In this document: in pieces, positions 24,801-40,521 of the stretch | How positions within the stretch are numbered: position 1 is the stretch's first letter | Layout of the letters: every line of letters starts with the position of its first letter | Assembly (NCBI GenBank): GCA_030063045.1 | Contig: JAQSEB010000057.1 | Coordinates: 878,501-942,500, forward strand | DNA length: 64,000 nt | Reading direction: 5' to 3' | From: Pratylenchus scribneri | Taxonomy: Eukaryota > Nematoda > Chromadorea > Rhabditida > Pratylenchidae | The notes under the pieces: model-generated | Database searches by the model: none | What the model saw: the letters and a program-made list of their open reading frames with translations, nothing else | Told to the model about the DNA's origin: nothing | Translations under genes and position numbers: made by a program

Positions 24801-27800
24801 ACGTTCGCCCAGAATAAATAGTGGAGAATAATATATTTTTTACAAAAATCCCAAATCATTCAATCTATGGCCATAAAATGTATCAAACCCTTCAATACCC
24901 CCACTATATCCTTATATATTCTTCAATATCCCAAAATATGAATAAGGATGAATTTAATTAATTGAATATGACGTACGCCCAGAATAAATAGTGGAGAATA
25001 ATAAAAATTTTACAAAAATCCCAAATCATTCAGTCTATGGCCATAAAATGTTTCAAACCCTTCAATACCCCCAATATATCCCTATATATATATTCAATAT
25101 CCCAATATATGAATAAGGATGAATTTAATTAATTAAATATGACGTTCACCCAGAATAAATAGTGGAGAATAATAAAAATTTTACAAAAATCCCAAATCAT
25201 TCAGTCTATGGCCATAAAATGTTTCAAACCCTTCAATACCCCCAATATATCCCTATATATATATTCAATATCCCAATATATGAATAAGGATGAATTTAAT
25301 TAATTAAATATGACGTTCGCCCAGAATAAATAGTGGAGAATAATAAAAATTTTACAAAAATCCCAAATCATTCAGTCTATGGCCATAAAATGTTTCAAAC
25401 CCTTCAATACCCCCACTATATCCTTATATATTCTTCAATATCCCAAAATATGAATAAGGATGAATTTAATTAATTGAATATGACGTACGCCCAGAATAAA
25501 TAGTGGAGAATAATAAAAATTTTACAAAAATCCCAAATCATTCAGTCTATGGCCATAAAATGTTTCAAACCCTTCAATACCCCCAATATATCCCTATATA
25601 TATATTCAATATCCCAATATATGAATAAGGATGAATTTAATTAATTAAATATGACGTTCGCCCAGAATAAATAGTGGAGAATAATAAAAATTTTACAAAA
25701 ATCCCAAATCATTCAGTCTATGGCCATAAAATGTTTCAAACCCTTCAATACCCCCACTATATCCTTATATATTCTTCAATATCCCAAAATATGAATAAGG
25801 ATGAATTTAATTAATTGAATATGACGTTCGCCCAGAATAAATAGTGGAGAATAATATAAATTTTACAAAAATCCCAAATCATTCAGTCTATGGCCATAAA
25901 ATGTTTCAATCCCTTCAATACCCCCAATATATTCCTATATATATATTCAATATCCCAATATATGAATAAGGATGAATTTAATTAATTGAATATGACGTAC
26001 GCCCAGAATAAATAGTGGAGAATAATAAAAATTTTACAAAAATCCCAAATCATTCAGTCTATGGCCATAAAATGTTTCAAACCCTTCAATACCCCCAATA
26101 TATCCCTATATATATATATATTCAATATTCCAATATATGAATAAGGATGAATTTAATTAATTGAATATGACGTACGCATAGACTAAATAGTGGAGAATAA
26201 TATATTTTTTACAAAAATCCCAAATCATTCAGTCTATGGCCATAAAATGTTTCAAACCCTTCAATACCCCCACTATATCCTTATATATTCTTCAATATCC
26301 CAAAATATGAATAAGGATGAATTTAATTAATTGAATATGACGTACGCATAGACTAAATAGTGGAGAATAATATATTTTTTACAAAAATCCCAAATCATTC
26401 AATCTATGGCCATAAAATGTATCAAACCCTTCAATACCCCCACTATATCCCTATATATATATTCAATATATCCAATATATGATTAAGGATGAATTTAATT
26501 AATTGAATATGACGTTCGCCCAGAATAAATAGTGGAGAATAATATATTTTTTACAAAAATCCCAAATCATTCAATCTATGGCCATAAAATGTATCAAACC
26601 CTTCAATACCCCCACTATATCCTTATATATTCTTCAATATCCCAAAATATGAATAAGGATGAATTTAATTAATTGAATATGACGTACGCCCAGAATAAAT
26701 AGTGGAGAATAATAAAAATTTTACAAAAATCCCAAATCATTCAGTCTATGGCCATAAAATGTTTCAAACCCTTCAATACCCCCAATATATCCCTATATAT
26801 ATATTCAATATCCCAATATATGAATAAGGATGAATTTAATTAATTAAATATGACGTTCACCCAGAATAAATAGTGGAGAATAATAAAAATTTTACAAAAA
26901 TCCCAAATCATTCAGTCTATGGCCATAAAATGTTTCAAACCCTTCAATACCCCCAATATATCCCTATATATATATTCAATATCCCAATATATGAATAAGG
27001 ATGAATTTAATTAATTAAATATGACGTTCGCCCAGAATAAATAGTGGAGAATAATAAAAATTTTACAAAAATCCCAAATCATTCAGTCTATGGCCATAAA
27101 ATGTTTCAAACCCTTCAATACCCCCACTATATCCTTATATATTCTTCAATATCCCAAAATATGAATAAGGATGAATTTAATTAATTGAATATGACGTTCG
27201 CCCAGAATAAATAGTGGAGAATAATAAAAATTTTACAAAAATCCCAAATCATTCAGTCTATGGCCATAAAATGTTTCAAACCCTTCAATACTCCCAATAT
27301 ATCCCTATATATATATTCAATATCCCAATATATGAATAAGGATGAATTTAATTAATTAAATATGACGTTCGCCCAGAATAAATAGTGGAGAATAATAAAA
27401 ATTTTACAAAAATCCCAAATCATTCAGTCTATGGCCATAAAATGTTTCAAACCCTTCAATACCCCCAATATATCCCTATATATATATTCAATATCCCAAT
27501 ATATGAATAAGGATGAATTTAATTAATTAAATATGACGTTCGCCCAGAATAAATAGTGGAGAATAATAAAAATTTTACAAAAATCCCAAATCATTCAGTC
27601 TATGGCCATAAAATGTATCAAACCCTTCAATACCCCCAATATATCCCTATATATATATTCAATATCCCAATATATGAATAAGGATGAATTTAATTAATTA
27701 AATATGACGTTCGCCCAGAATAAATAGTGGAGAATAATAAAAATTTTACAAAAATCCCAAATCATTCAGTCTATGGCCATAAAATGTTTCAAACCCTTCA

Positions 27801-30800
27801 ATACCCCCACTATATCCTTATATATTCTTCAATATCCCAAAATATGAATAAGGATGAATTTAATTAATTGAATATGACGTACGCCCAGAATAAATAGTGG
27901 AGAATAATAAAAATTTTACAAAAATCCCAAATCATTCAGTCTATGGCCATAAAATGTTTCAAACCCTTCAATACCCCCAATATATCCCTATATATATATT
28001 CAATATCCCAATATATGAATAAGGATGAATTTAATTAATTAAATATGACGTTCGCCCAGAATAAATAGTGGAGAATAATAAAAATTTTACAAAAATCCCA
28101 AATCATTCAGTCTATGGCCATAAAATGTTTCAAACCCTTCAATACCCCCACTATATCCTTATATATTCTTCAATATCCCAAAATATGAATAAGGATGAAT
28201 TTAATTAATTGAATATGACGTACGCATAGACTAAATAGTGGAGAATAATATATTTTTTACAAAAATCCCAAATCATTCAATCTATGGCCATAAAATGTAT
28301 CAAACCCTTCAATACCCCCACTATATCCCTATATATATATTCAATATCCCAATATATGAATAAGGATGAATTTAATTAATTAAATATGACGTTCGCCCAG
28401 AATAAATAGTGGAGAATAATAAAAATTTTACAAAAATCCCAAATCATTCAGTCTATGGCCATAAAATGTTTCAAACCCTTCAATACCCCCACTATATCCT
28501 TATATATTCTTCAATATCCCAAAATATGAATAAGGATGAATTTAATTAATTGAATATGACGTTCGCCCAGAATAAATAGTGGAGAATAATATAAATTTTA
28601 CAAAAATCCCAAATCATTCAGTCTATGGCCATAAAATGTTTCAATCCCTTCAATACCCCCAATATATTCCTATATATATATTCAATATCCCAATATATGA
28701 ATAAGGATGAATTTAATTAATTGAATATGACGTACGCCCAGAATAAATAGTGGAGAATAATAAAAATTTTACAAAAATCCCAAATCATTCAGTCTATGGC
28801 CATAAAATGTTTCAAACCCTTCAATACCCCCAATATATCCCTATATATATATATATTCAATATTCCAATATATGAATAAGGATGAATTTAATTAATTGAA
28901 TATGACGTACGCATAGACTAAATAGTGGAGAATAATATATTTTTTACAAAAATCCCAAATCATTCAATCTATGGCCATAAAATGTATCAAACCCTTCAAT
29001 ACCCCCACTATATCCTTATATATTCTTCAATATCCCAAAATATGAATAAGGATGAATTTAATTAATTGAATATGACGTACGCCCAGAATAAATAGTGGAG
29101 AATAATAAAAATTTTACAAAAATCCCAAATCATTCAGTCTATGGCCATAAAATGTTTCAAACCCTTCAATACCCCCAATATATCCCTATATATATATTCA
29201 ATATCCCAATATATGAATAAGGATGAATTTAATTAATTAAATATGACGTTCGCCCAGAATAAATAGTGGAGAATAATAAAAATTTTACAAAAATCCCAAA
29301 TCATTCAGTCTATGGCCATAAAATGTTTCAAACCCTTCAATACCCCCACTATATCTTTATATATTCTTCAATATCCCAAAATATGAATAAGGATGAATTT
29401 AATTAATTGAATATGACGTTCGCCCAGAATAAATAGTGGAGAATAATAAAAATTTTACAAAAATCCCAAATCATTCAGTCTATGGCCATAAAATGTTTCA
29501 AACCCTTCAATACCCCCAATATATCCCTATATATATATTCAATATCCCAATATATGAATAAGGATGAATTTAATTAATTAAATATGACGTTCGCCCAGAA
29601 TAAATAGTGGAGAATAATAAAAATTTTACAAAAATCCCAAATCATTCAGTCTATGGCCATAAAATGTTTCAAACCCTTCAATACCCCCACTATATCTTTA
29701 TATATTCTTCAATATCCCAAAATATGAATAAGGATGAATTTAATTAATTGAATATGACGTTCGCCCAGAATAAATAGTGGAGAATAATAAAAATTTTACA
29801 AAAATCCCAAATCATTCAGTCTATGGCCATAAAATGTTTCAAACCCTTCAATACCCCCAATATATCCCTATATATATATTCAATATCCCAATATATGAAT
29901 AAGGATGAATTTAATTAATTAAATATGACGTTCGCCCAGAATAAATAGTGGAGAATAATAAAAATTTTACAAAAATCCCAAATCATTCAGTCTATGGCCA
30001 TAAAATGTTTCAAACCCTTCAATACCCCCAATATATCCCTATATATATATTCAATATCCCAATATATGAATAAGGATGAATTTAATTAATTAAATATGAC
30101 GTTCGCCCAGAATAAATAGTGGAGAATAATAAAAATTTTACAAAAATCCCAAATCATTCAGTCTATGGCCATAAAATGTTTCAAACCCTTCAATACCCCC
30201 ACTATATCTTTATATATTCTTCAATATCCCAAAATATGAATAAGGATGAATTTAATTAATTGAATATGACGTTCGCCCAGAATAAATAGTGGAGAATAAT
30301 AAAAATTTTACAAAAATCCCAAATCATTCAGTCTATGGCCATAAAATGTTTCAAACCCTTCAATACCCCCAATATATCCCTATATATATATTCAATATCC
30401 CAATATATGAATAAGGATGAATTTAATTAATTAAATATGACGTTCGCCCAGAATAAATAGTGGAGAATAATAAAAATTTTACAAAAATCCCAAATCATTC
30501 AGTCTATGGCCATAAAATGTTTCAAACCCTTCAATACCCCCACTATATCTTTATATATTCTTCAATATCCCAATATATGAATAAGGATGAATTTAATTAA
30601 TTGAATATGACGTTCGCCCAGAATAAATAGTGGAGAATAATATATTTTTTACAAAAATCCCAAATTATTCAGTCTATGGCCATAACATGTATCAAACCCT
30701 TCAATACCCCCAATATATCCCTATATATATATTCAATATCCCAATATATGAATAAGGATGAATTTAATTAATTGAATATGACGTTCGCCCAGAATAAATA

Positions 30801-33800
30801 GTGGAGAATAATATAAATCTTACAAAAATCCCAAATCATTCAGTCTATGGCCATAAAATGTATCAAACCCTTCAATACCCCCACTATATCCTTATATATT
30901 CTTCAATATCCCAAAATATGAATAAGGATGAATTTAATTAATTGAATATGACGTACGCCCAGAATAAATAGTGGAGAATAATAAAAATTTTACAAAAATC
31001 CCAAATCATTCAGTCTATGGCCATAAAATGTTTCAAACCCTTCAATACCCCCAATATATCCCTATATATATATATTCAATATCCCAATATATGAATAAGG
31101 ATGAATTTAATTAATTGAATATGACGTTCGCCCAGAATAAATAGTGGAGAATAATATAAATTTTACAAAAATCCCAAATCATTCAGTCTATGGCCATAAA
31201 ATGTTTCAATCCCTTCAATACCCCCAATATATTCCTATATATATATTCAATATCCCAATATATGAATAAGGATGAATTTAATTAATTGAATATGACGTAC
31301 GCCCAGAATAAATAGTGGAGAATAATAAAAATTTTACAAAAATCCCAAATCATTCAGTCTATGGCCATAAAATGTTTCAAACCCTTCAATACCCCCAATA
31401 TATCCCTATATATATATATATTCAATATTCCAATATATGAATAAGGATGAATTTAATTAATTGAATATGACGTACGCATAGACTAAATAGTGGAGAATAA
31501 TATATTTTTTACAAAAATCCCAAATCATTCAATCTATGGCCATAAAATGTATCAAACCCTTCAATACCCCCACTATATCCTTATATATTCTTCAATATCC
31601 CAAAATATGAATAAGGATGAATTTAATTAATTGAATATGACGTACGCCCAGAATAAATAGTGGAGAATAATAAAAATTTTACAAAAATCCCAAATCATTC
31701 AGTCTATGGCCATAAAATGTTTCAAACCCTTCAATACCCCCAATATATCCCTATATATATATTCAATATCCCAATATATGAATAAGGATGAATTTAATTA
31801 ATTAAATATGACGTTCGCCCAGAATAAATAGTGGAGAATAATAAAAATTTTACAAAAATCCCAAATCATTCAGTCTATGGCCATAAAATGTTTCAAACCC
31901 TTCAATACCCCCACTATATCTTTATATATTCTTCAATATCCCAAAATATGAATAAGGATGAATTTAATTAATTGAATATGACGTTCGCCCAGAATAAATA
32001 GTGGAGAATAATAAAAATTTTACAAAAATCCCAAATCATTCAGTCTATGGCCATAAAATGTTTCAAACCCTTCAATACCCCCAATATATCCCTATATATA
32101 TATTCAATATCCCAATATATGAATAAGGATGAATTTAATTAATTAAATATGACGTTCGCCCAGAATAAATAGTGGAGAATAATAAAAATTTTACAAAAAT
32201 CCCAAATCATTCAGTCTATGGCCATAAAATGTTTCAAACCCTTCAATACCCCCAATATATCCCTATATATATATTCAATATCCCAATATATGAATAAGGA
32301 TGAATTTAATTAATTAAATATGACGTTCGCCCAGAATAAATAGTGGAGAATAATAAAAATTTTACAAAAATCCCAAATCATTCAGTCTATGGCCATAAAA
32401 TGTTTCAAACCCTTCAATACCCCCACTATATCTTTATATATTCTTCAATATCCCAAAATATGAATAAGGATGAATTTAATTAATTGAATATGACGTACGC
32501 CCAGAATAAATAGTGGAGAATAATAAAAATTTTACAAAAATCCCAAATCATTCAGTCTATGGCCATAAAATGTTTCAAACCCTTCAATACCCCCAATATA
32601 TCCTTATATATATATTCAATATCCCAATATATGAATAAGGATGAATTTAATTAATTGAATATGACGTTCGCCCAGAATAAATAGTGGAGAATAATATATT
32701 TTTTACAAAAATCCCAAATTATTCAGTCTATGGCCATAACATGTATCAAACCCTTCAATACCCCCAATATATCCCTATATATATATTCAATATCCCAATA
32801 TATGAATAAGGATGAATTTAATTAATTGAATATGACGTTCGCCCAGAATAAATAGTGGAGAATAATATAAATCTTACAAAAATCCCAAATCATTCAGTCT
32901 ATGGCCATAAAATGTTTCAAACCCTTCAATACCCCCAATATATCCTTATATATATATTCAATATCCCAATATATGAATAAGGATGAATTTAATTAATTGA
33001 ATATGACGTTCTCCCAGAATAAATAGTGGAGAATAATAAAAATTTTACAAAAATCCCAAATCATTCAGTCTATGGCCATAAAATGTTTCAAACCCTTCAA
33101 TACCCCCAATATATCCCTATATATATATATTCAATATCCCAATATATGAATAAGGATGAATTTAATTAATTGAATATGACGTTCGCCCAGAATAAATAGT
33201 GGAGAATAATATAAATTTTACAAAAATCCCAAATCATTCAGTCTATGGCCATAAAATGTTTCAATCCCTTCAATACCCCCAATATATTCCTATATATATA
33301 TTCAATATCCCAATATATGAATAAGGATGAATTTAATTAATTGAATATGACGTTCGCCCAGAATAAATAGTGGAGAATAATATAAATTTTACAAAAATCC
33401 CAAATCATTCAGTCTATGGCCATAAAATGTTTCAAACCCTTCAATACCCCCACTATATCTTTATATATTCTTCAATATCCCAAAATATGAATAAGGATGA
33501 ATTTAATTAATTGAATATGACGTACGCCCAGAATAAATAGTGGAGAATAATATAAATTTTACAAAAATCCCAAATCATTCAGTCTATGGCCATAAAATGT
33601 TTCAAACCCTTCAATACCCCCACTATATCTTTATATATTCTTCAATATCCCAAAATATGAATAAGGATGAATTTAATTAATTGAATATGACGTACGCCCA
33701 GAATAAATAGTGGAGAATAATATAAATCTTACAAAAATCCCAAATCATTCAGTCTATGGCCATAAAATGTTTCAAACCCTTCAATACCCCCAATATATCC

Positions 33801-36800
33801 TTATATATATATTCAATATCCCAATATATGAATAAGGATGAATTTAATTAATTGAATATGACGTTCGCCCAGAATAAATAGTGGAGAATAATATAAATTT
33901 TACAAAAATCCCAAATCATTCAGTCTATGGCCATAAAATGTTTCAAACCCTTCAATACCCCCAATATATCCTTATATATATATTCAATATCCCAATATAT
34001 GAATAAGGATGAATTTAATTAATTGAATATGACGTTCGCCCAGAATAAATAGTGGAGAATAATAAAAATTTTACAAAAATCCCAAATCATTCAGTCTATG
34101 GCCATAAAATGTTTCAAACCCTTCAATACCCCCAATATATCCTTATATATATATTCAATATCCCAATATATGAATAAGGATGAATTTAATTAATTGAATA
34201 TGACGTTCGCCCAGAATAAATAGTGGAGAATAATATAAATTTTACAAAAATCCCAAATCATTCAGTCTATGGCCATAAAATGTTTCAAACCCTTCAATAC
34301 CCCCAATATATCCTTATATATATATTCAATATCCCAATATATGAATAAGGATGAATTTAATTAATTGAATATGACGTTCGCCCAGAATAAATAGTGGAGA
34401 ATAATAAAAATTTTACAAAAATCCCAAATCATTCAGTCTATGGCCATAAAATGTTTCAAACCCTTCAATACCCCCAATATATCCCTATATATATATATTC
34501 AATATCCCAATATATGAATAAGGATGAATTTAATTAATTGAATATGACGTTCGCCCAGAATAAATAGTGGAGAATAATATAAATTTTACAAAAATCCCAA
34601 ATCATTCAGTCTATGGCCATAAAATGTTTCAATCCCTTCAATACCCCCAATATATTCCTATATATATATTCAATATCCCAATATATGAATAAGGATGAAT
34701 TTAATTAATTGAATATGACGTTCGCCCAGAATAAATAGTGGAGAATAATAAAAATTTTACAAAAATCCCAAATCATTCAGTCTATGGCCATAAAATGTTT
34801 CAAACCCTTCAATACCCCCAATATATCCCTATATATATATATTCAATATCCCAATATATGAATAAGGATGAATTTAATTAATTGAATATGACGTTCGCCC
34901 AGAATAAATAGTGGAGAATAATATAAATTTTACAAAAATCCCAAATCATTCAGTCTATGGCCATAAAATGTTTCAATCCCTTCAATACCCCCAATATATT
35001 CCTATATATATATATTCAATATCCCAATATATGAATAAGGATGAATTTAATTAATTGAATATGACGTTCGCCCAGAATAAATAGTGGAGAATAATAAAAA
35101 TTTTACAAAAATCCCAAATCATTCAGTCTATAGCCATAAAATGTTTCAAACCCTTCAATACCCCCAATATATCCCTATATATATATATTCAATATCCCAA
35201 TATATGAATAAGGATGAATTTAATTAATTGAATATGACGTTCGCCCAGAATAAATAGTGGAGAATAATATAAATTTTACAAAAATCCCAAATCATTCAGT
35301 CAATGGCCATAAAATGTTTCAATCCCTTCAATACCCCCAATATATTCCTATATATATATTCAATATCCCAATATATGAATAAGGATGAATTTAATTAATT
35401 GAATATGACGTTCGCCCAGAATAAATAGTGGAGAATAATATAAATTTTACAAAAATCCCAAATCATTCAGTCTATGGCCATAAAATGTTTCAAACCCTTC
35501 AATACCCCCACTATATCTTTATATATTCTTCAATATCCCAAAATATGAATAAGGATGAATTTAATTAATTGAATATGACGTACGCCCAGAATAAATAGTG
35601 GAGAATAATATAAATTTTACAAAAATCCCAAATCATTCAGTCTATGGCCATAAAATGTTTCAAACCCTTCAATACCCCCACTATATCTTTATATATTCTT
35701 CAATATCCCAAAATATGAATAAGGATGAATTTAATTAATTGAATATGACGTACGCCCAGAATAAATAGTGGAGAATAATATAAATCTTACAAAAATCCCA
35801 AATCATTCAGTCTATGGCCATAAAATGTTTCAAACCCTTCAATACCCCCAATATATCCTTATATATATATTCAATATCCCAATATATGAATAAGGATGAA
35901 TTTAATTAATTGAATATGACGTTCGCCCAGAATAAATAGTGGAGAATAATATAAATTTTACAAAAATCCCAAATCATTCAGTCTATGGCCATAAAATGTT
36001 TCAAACCCTTCAATACCCCCAATATATCCTTATATATATATTCAATATCCCAATATATGAATAAGGATGAATTTAATTAATTGAATATGACGTTCGCCCA
36101 GAATAAATAGTGGAGAATAATATAAATTTTACAAAAATCCCAAATCATTCAGTCTATGGCCATAAAATGTTTCAAACCCTTCAATACCCCCAATATATCC
36201 TTATATATATATTCAATATCCCAATATATGAATAAGGATGAATTTAATTAATTGAATATGACGTACGCCCAGAATAAATAGTGGAGAATAATAAAAATTT
36301 TACAAAAATCCCAAATCATTCAGTCTATGGCCATAAAATGTTTCAAACCCTTCAATACCCCCAATATATCCTTATATATATATTCAATATCCCAATATAT
36401 GAATAAGGATGAATTTAATTAATTGAATATGACGTTCGCCCAGAATAAATAGTGGAGAATAATAAAAATTTTACAAAAATCCCAAATCATTCAGTCTATG
36501 GCCATAAAATGTTTCAAACCCTTCAATACCCCCAATATATCCTTATATATATATTCAATATCCCAATATATGAATAAGGATGAATTTAATTAATTGAATA
36601 TGACGTTCGCCCAGAATAAATAGTGGAGAATAATAAAAATTTTACAAAAATCCCAAATCATTCAGTCTATGGCCATAAAATGTTTCAAACCCTTCAATAC
36701 CCCCAATATATCCTTATATATATATTCAATATCCCAATATATGAATAAGGATGAATTTAATTAATTGAATATGACGTTCTCCCAGAATAAATAGTGGAGA

Positions 36801-39608
36801 ATAATAAAAATTTTACAAAAATCCCAAATCATTCAGTCTATGGCCATAAAATGTTTCAAACCCTTCAATACCCCCAATATATCCCTATATATATATATTC
36901 AATATCCCAATATATGAATAAGGATGAATTTAATTAATTGAATATGACGTTCGCCCAGAATAAATAGTGGAGAATAATATAAATTTTACAAAAATCCCAA
37001 ATCATTCAGTCTATGGCCATAAAATGTTTCAATCCCTTCAATACCCCCAATATATTCCTATATATATATTCAATATCCCAATATATGAATAAGGATGAAT
37101 TTAATTAATTGAATATGACGTTCGCCCAGAATAAATAGTGGAGAATAATAAAAATTTTACAAAAATCCCAAATCATTCAGTCTATGGCCATAAAATGTTT
37201 CAAACCCTTCAATACCCCCAATATATCCCTATATATATATATTCAATATCCCAATATATGAATAAGGATGAATTTAATTAATTGAATATGACGTTCGCCC
37301 AGAATAAATAGTGGAGAATAATATAAATTTTACAAAAATCCCAAATCATTCAGTCTATGGCCATAAAATGTTTCAATCCCTTCAATACCCCCAATATATT
37401 CCTATATATATATATTCAATATCCCAATATATGAATAAGGATGAATTTAATTAATTGAATATGACGTTCGCCCAGAATAAATAGTGGAGAATAATAAAAA
37501 TTTTACAAAAATCCCAAATCATTCAGTCTATGGCCATAAAATGTTTCAAACCCTTCAATACCCCCAATATATCCCTATATATATATATTCAATATCCCAA
37601 TATATGAATAAGGATGAATTTAATTAATTGAATATGACATTCACCCAGAATAAATAGTGGAGAATAATATAAATTTTACAAAAATCCCAAATCATTCAGT
37701 CTATGGCCATAAAATGTTTCAATCCCTTCAATACCCCCAATATATTCCTATATATATATTCAATATCCCAATATATGAATAAGGATGAATTTAATTAATT
37801 GAATATGACGTTCGCCCAGAATAAATAGTGGAGAATAATATAAATTTTACAAAAATCCCAAATCATTCAGTCTATGGCCATAAAATGTTTCAAACCCTTC
37901 AATACCCCCACTATATCTTTATATATTCTTCAATATCCCAAAATATGAATAAGGATGAATTTAATTAATTGAATATGACGTACGCCCAGAATAAATAGTG
38001 GAGAATAATATAAATTTTACAAAAATCCCAAATCATTCAGTCTATGGCCATAAAATGTTTCAAACCCTTCAATACCCTCACTATATCTTTATATATTCTT
38101 CAATATCCCAAAATATGAATAAGGATGAATTTAATTAATTGAATATGACGTACGCCCAGAATAAATAGTGGAGAATAATATAAATCTTACAAAAATCCCA
38201 AATCATTCAGTCTATGGCCATAAAATGTTTCAAACCCTTCAATACCCCCAATATATCCTTATATATATATTCAATATCCCAATATATGAATAAGGATGAA
38301 TTTAATTATTTGAATATGACGTTCGCCCAGAATAAATAGTGGAGAATAATATAAATTTTACAAAAATCCCAAATCATTCAGTCTATGGCCATAAAATGTT
38401 TCAAACCCTTCAATACCCCCAATATATCCTTATATATATATTCAATATCCCAATATATGAATAAGGATGAATTTAATTAATTGAATATGACGTTCGCCCA
38501 GAATAAATAGTGGAGAATAATAAAAATTTTACAAAAATCCCAAATCATTCAGTCTATGGCCATAAAATGTTTCAAACCCTTCAATACCCCCAATATATCC
38601 TTATATATATATTCAATATCCCAATATATGAATAAGGATGAATTTAATTAATTGAATATGACGTTCTCCCAGAATAAATAGTGGAGAATAATAAAAATTT
38701 TACAAAAATCTCAAATCATTCAGTCTATGGCCATAAAATGTTTCAAACCCTTCAATACCCCCAATATATCCCTATATATATATATTCAATATCCCAATAT
38801 ATGAATAAGGATGAATTTAATTAATTGAATATGACGTTCGCCCAGAATAAATAGTGGAGAATAATATAAATTTTACAAAAATCCCAAATCATTCAGTCTA
38901 TGGCCATAAAATGTTTCAATCCCTTCAATACCCCCAATATATTCCTATATATATATTCAATATCCCAATATATGAATAAGGATGAATTTAATTAATTGAA
39001 TATGACGTTCGCCCAGAATAAATAGTGGAGAATAATAAAAATTTTACAAAAATCCCAAATCATTCAGTCTATGGCCATAAAATGTTTCAAACCCTTCAAT
39101 ACCCCCAATATATCCTTATATATATATTCAATATCCCAATATATGAATAAGGATGAATTTAATTAATTGAATATGACGTTCGCCTAGAGTAAATAATGGA
39201 GAATAATATATATTTTACAAAAATCCCAAATCATTCAGTCTATGGCCATAAAATGTTTCAAACCCTTCAATACCCCCAATATATCCCTATATATATATTC
39301 ATTATTCCAAAATATGAATAAGGATGAATTTAATTAATTAAATATGACGTTCGCCCAGAATAAATAGTGGAGAATAATAAAAATTTTACAAAAATCCCAA
39401 ATCATTCAGTCTATGGCCATAAAATTATTCAAACCCTTCAATACCCCCAATATATCCTTATATATATATATTCAATATCCCAATATATGAATAAGGATGA
39501 ATTTAATTAATTGAATATGACGTTCGCCCAGAATAAATAGTGGAGAATAATATAAATTTTACAAAAATCCCAAATCCAGTCTATCGCCATAAAATGTTTC
39601 TATCAATT
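21881..39608 (+). repeat. ~171-bp satellite array, roughly 100 units, with higher-order structure
   Basis: Units run from AATTGAATATGACGTTCGCC through AATAGTGGAGAATAAT, TTTTACAAAAATCCCAAATC, TCTATGGCCATAAAATG and TTTCAAACCCTTCAATACCC to a TA-rich tail and AAGGATGAATTTAATT. The spacing is 170-172 bp (for example 22918, 23089, 23259), varying with the TA run. Two tail types alternate: TATATCCCTATATATATATT and CTATATCCTTATATATTCTT. Private variants (GACGTACGCATAGAC, TTTCAATCCC, GACGTTCACC) recur in the same order about 1710 bp apart (24.2 kb and 25.9 kb), showing ten-unit block duplication. Other blocks recur at 12-16 units. Confidence 0.97.
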
Positions 39609-39890
39609 TATGGCCATAGTCTGAATGATTTGGAATTTTTGTAAAATATAAATTATTCTCCACTATTTATTATTCTCCACTATTACTCTAGGCGAATGTC
39701 AAATTCAATTAATTAAATTCTTCTTTATTCAAATAATAACATATTGAAAGTATATATAGGAGTATTTTAGGGGTAAGGAAATGATAGGGACATTTTATGG
39801 TCATAGTCTGAATGATTTGGAACTTTTATAAAATGTATATTATTCCCCACTATTTACTCTAGGCGAACGTCAAATTCAATTAATTAAATA
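39609..39890 (-). repeat. Inverted, truncated copies of the 171-bp satellite at the array edge
   Basis: Two partial units on the opposite strand (about 39609-39758 and 39792-39887) contain ATGGCCATAGTCTGAATGAT, TTATTCTCCACTATTTA and CTCTAGGCGAA(C/T)GTC, the inverse complements of satellite segments. The orientation flips near 39609. Confidence 0.9.
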
Positions 39891-40521
39891 TAAAATTTAT
39901 TCTAATTAATTTCTCAAAATGATAATTTGTGATTGGGGACTACGAAAAAAACATTTTTAAAATTTTCATTTAAATATGCTTTTTTTAAAAAATTTACATC
40001 AAATTTTGCCCATATTTTGTAATTTTCGACAATATTTTGCGATTTTTCATCAATATTTCAAGATATATCCTAATAATAATCCCCTTCCCTTCTTACTAGT
40101 GAGAAATTTGAAATTTCCTATTAGCCAAACAATATAATAAGTTCGTTTTAATATTTATTATTTTAAAATGAGTTTTTTTTCGAAATATTTTCCATTACTT
40201 TCGTTAAATCAAAAATTTCTCGTATAAATGTTTGGCCAAAATTCTAATAAAAAATAATAGACGAGACCAATAAAATGATTTAAAAAATTCATCCCAATCA
40301 GATTTTTTAAATTGCATGAAAATTGAATAAAAGTTACAAATCATGTTTGAAAGAGGAAATTCACAAAAAGAAGGAAAAAAAAATATAAATAGACGATAAA
40401 AAAAAGAAAGGAAAATCATGAATAATAAATTGGAAGAAACATTTTTGAAATAGAATATTTTTTAATTTCTCACTCGAATATCGATGATGCTCAAATAATA
40501 TCAGAGGAAAAATGCATAAAT
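39891..40521. other. Spacer between satellite and gene, nothing recognised
   Basis: AT-rich sequence with no supported feature; the short open frames here are of low complexity and lack splice context. Confidence 0.45.

Noticed and set aside
17991..39608. Regular repeats with spacing suggestive of a CRISPR-like array
   Set aside because: The whole unit is repeated; there are no unique spacers, and the setting is a eukaryotic satellite.
21881..39608. 171-bp unit length as evidence of alpha satellite or a CENP-B box
   Set aside because: The length match is coincidence. TTCG occurs in GACGTTCGCC, but the required downstream CGGG pattern of the CENP-B box is missing.
40204..40419. Phe-rich minus-strand open frame of 71 codons
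   Set aside because: Low-complexity, AT-driven, no splice context or homology.
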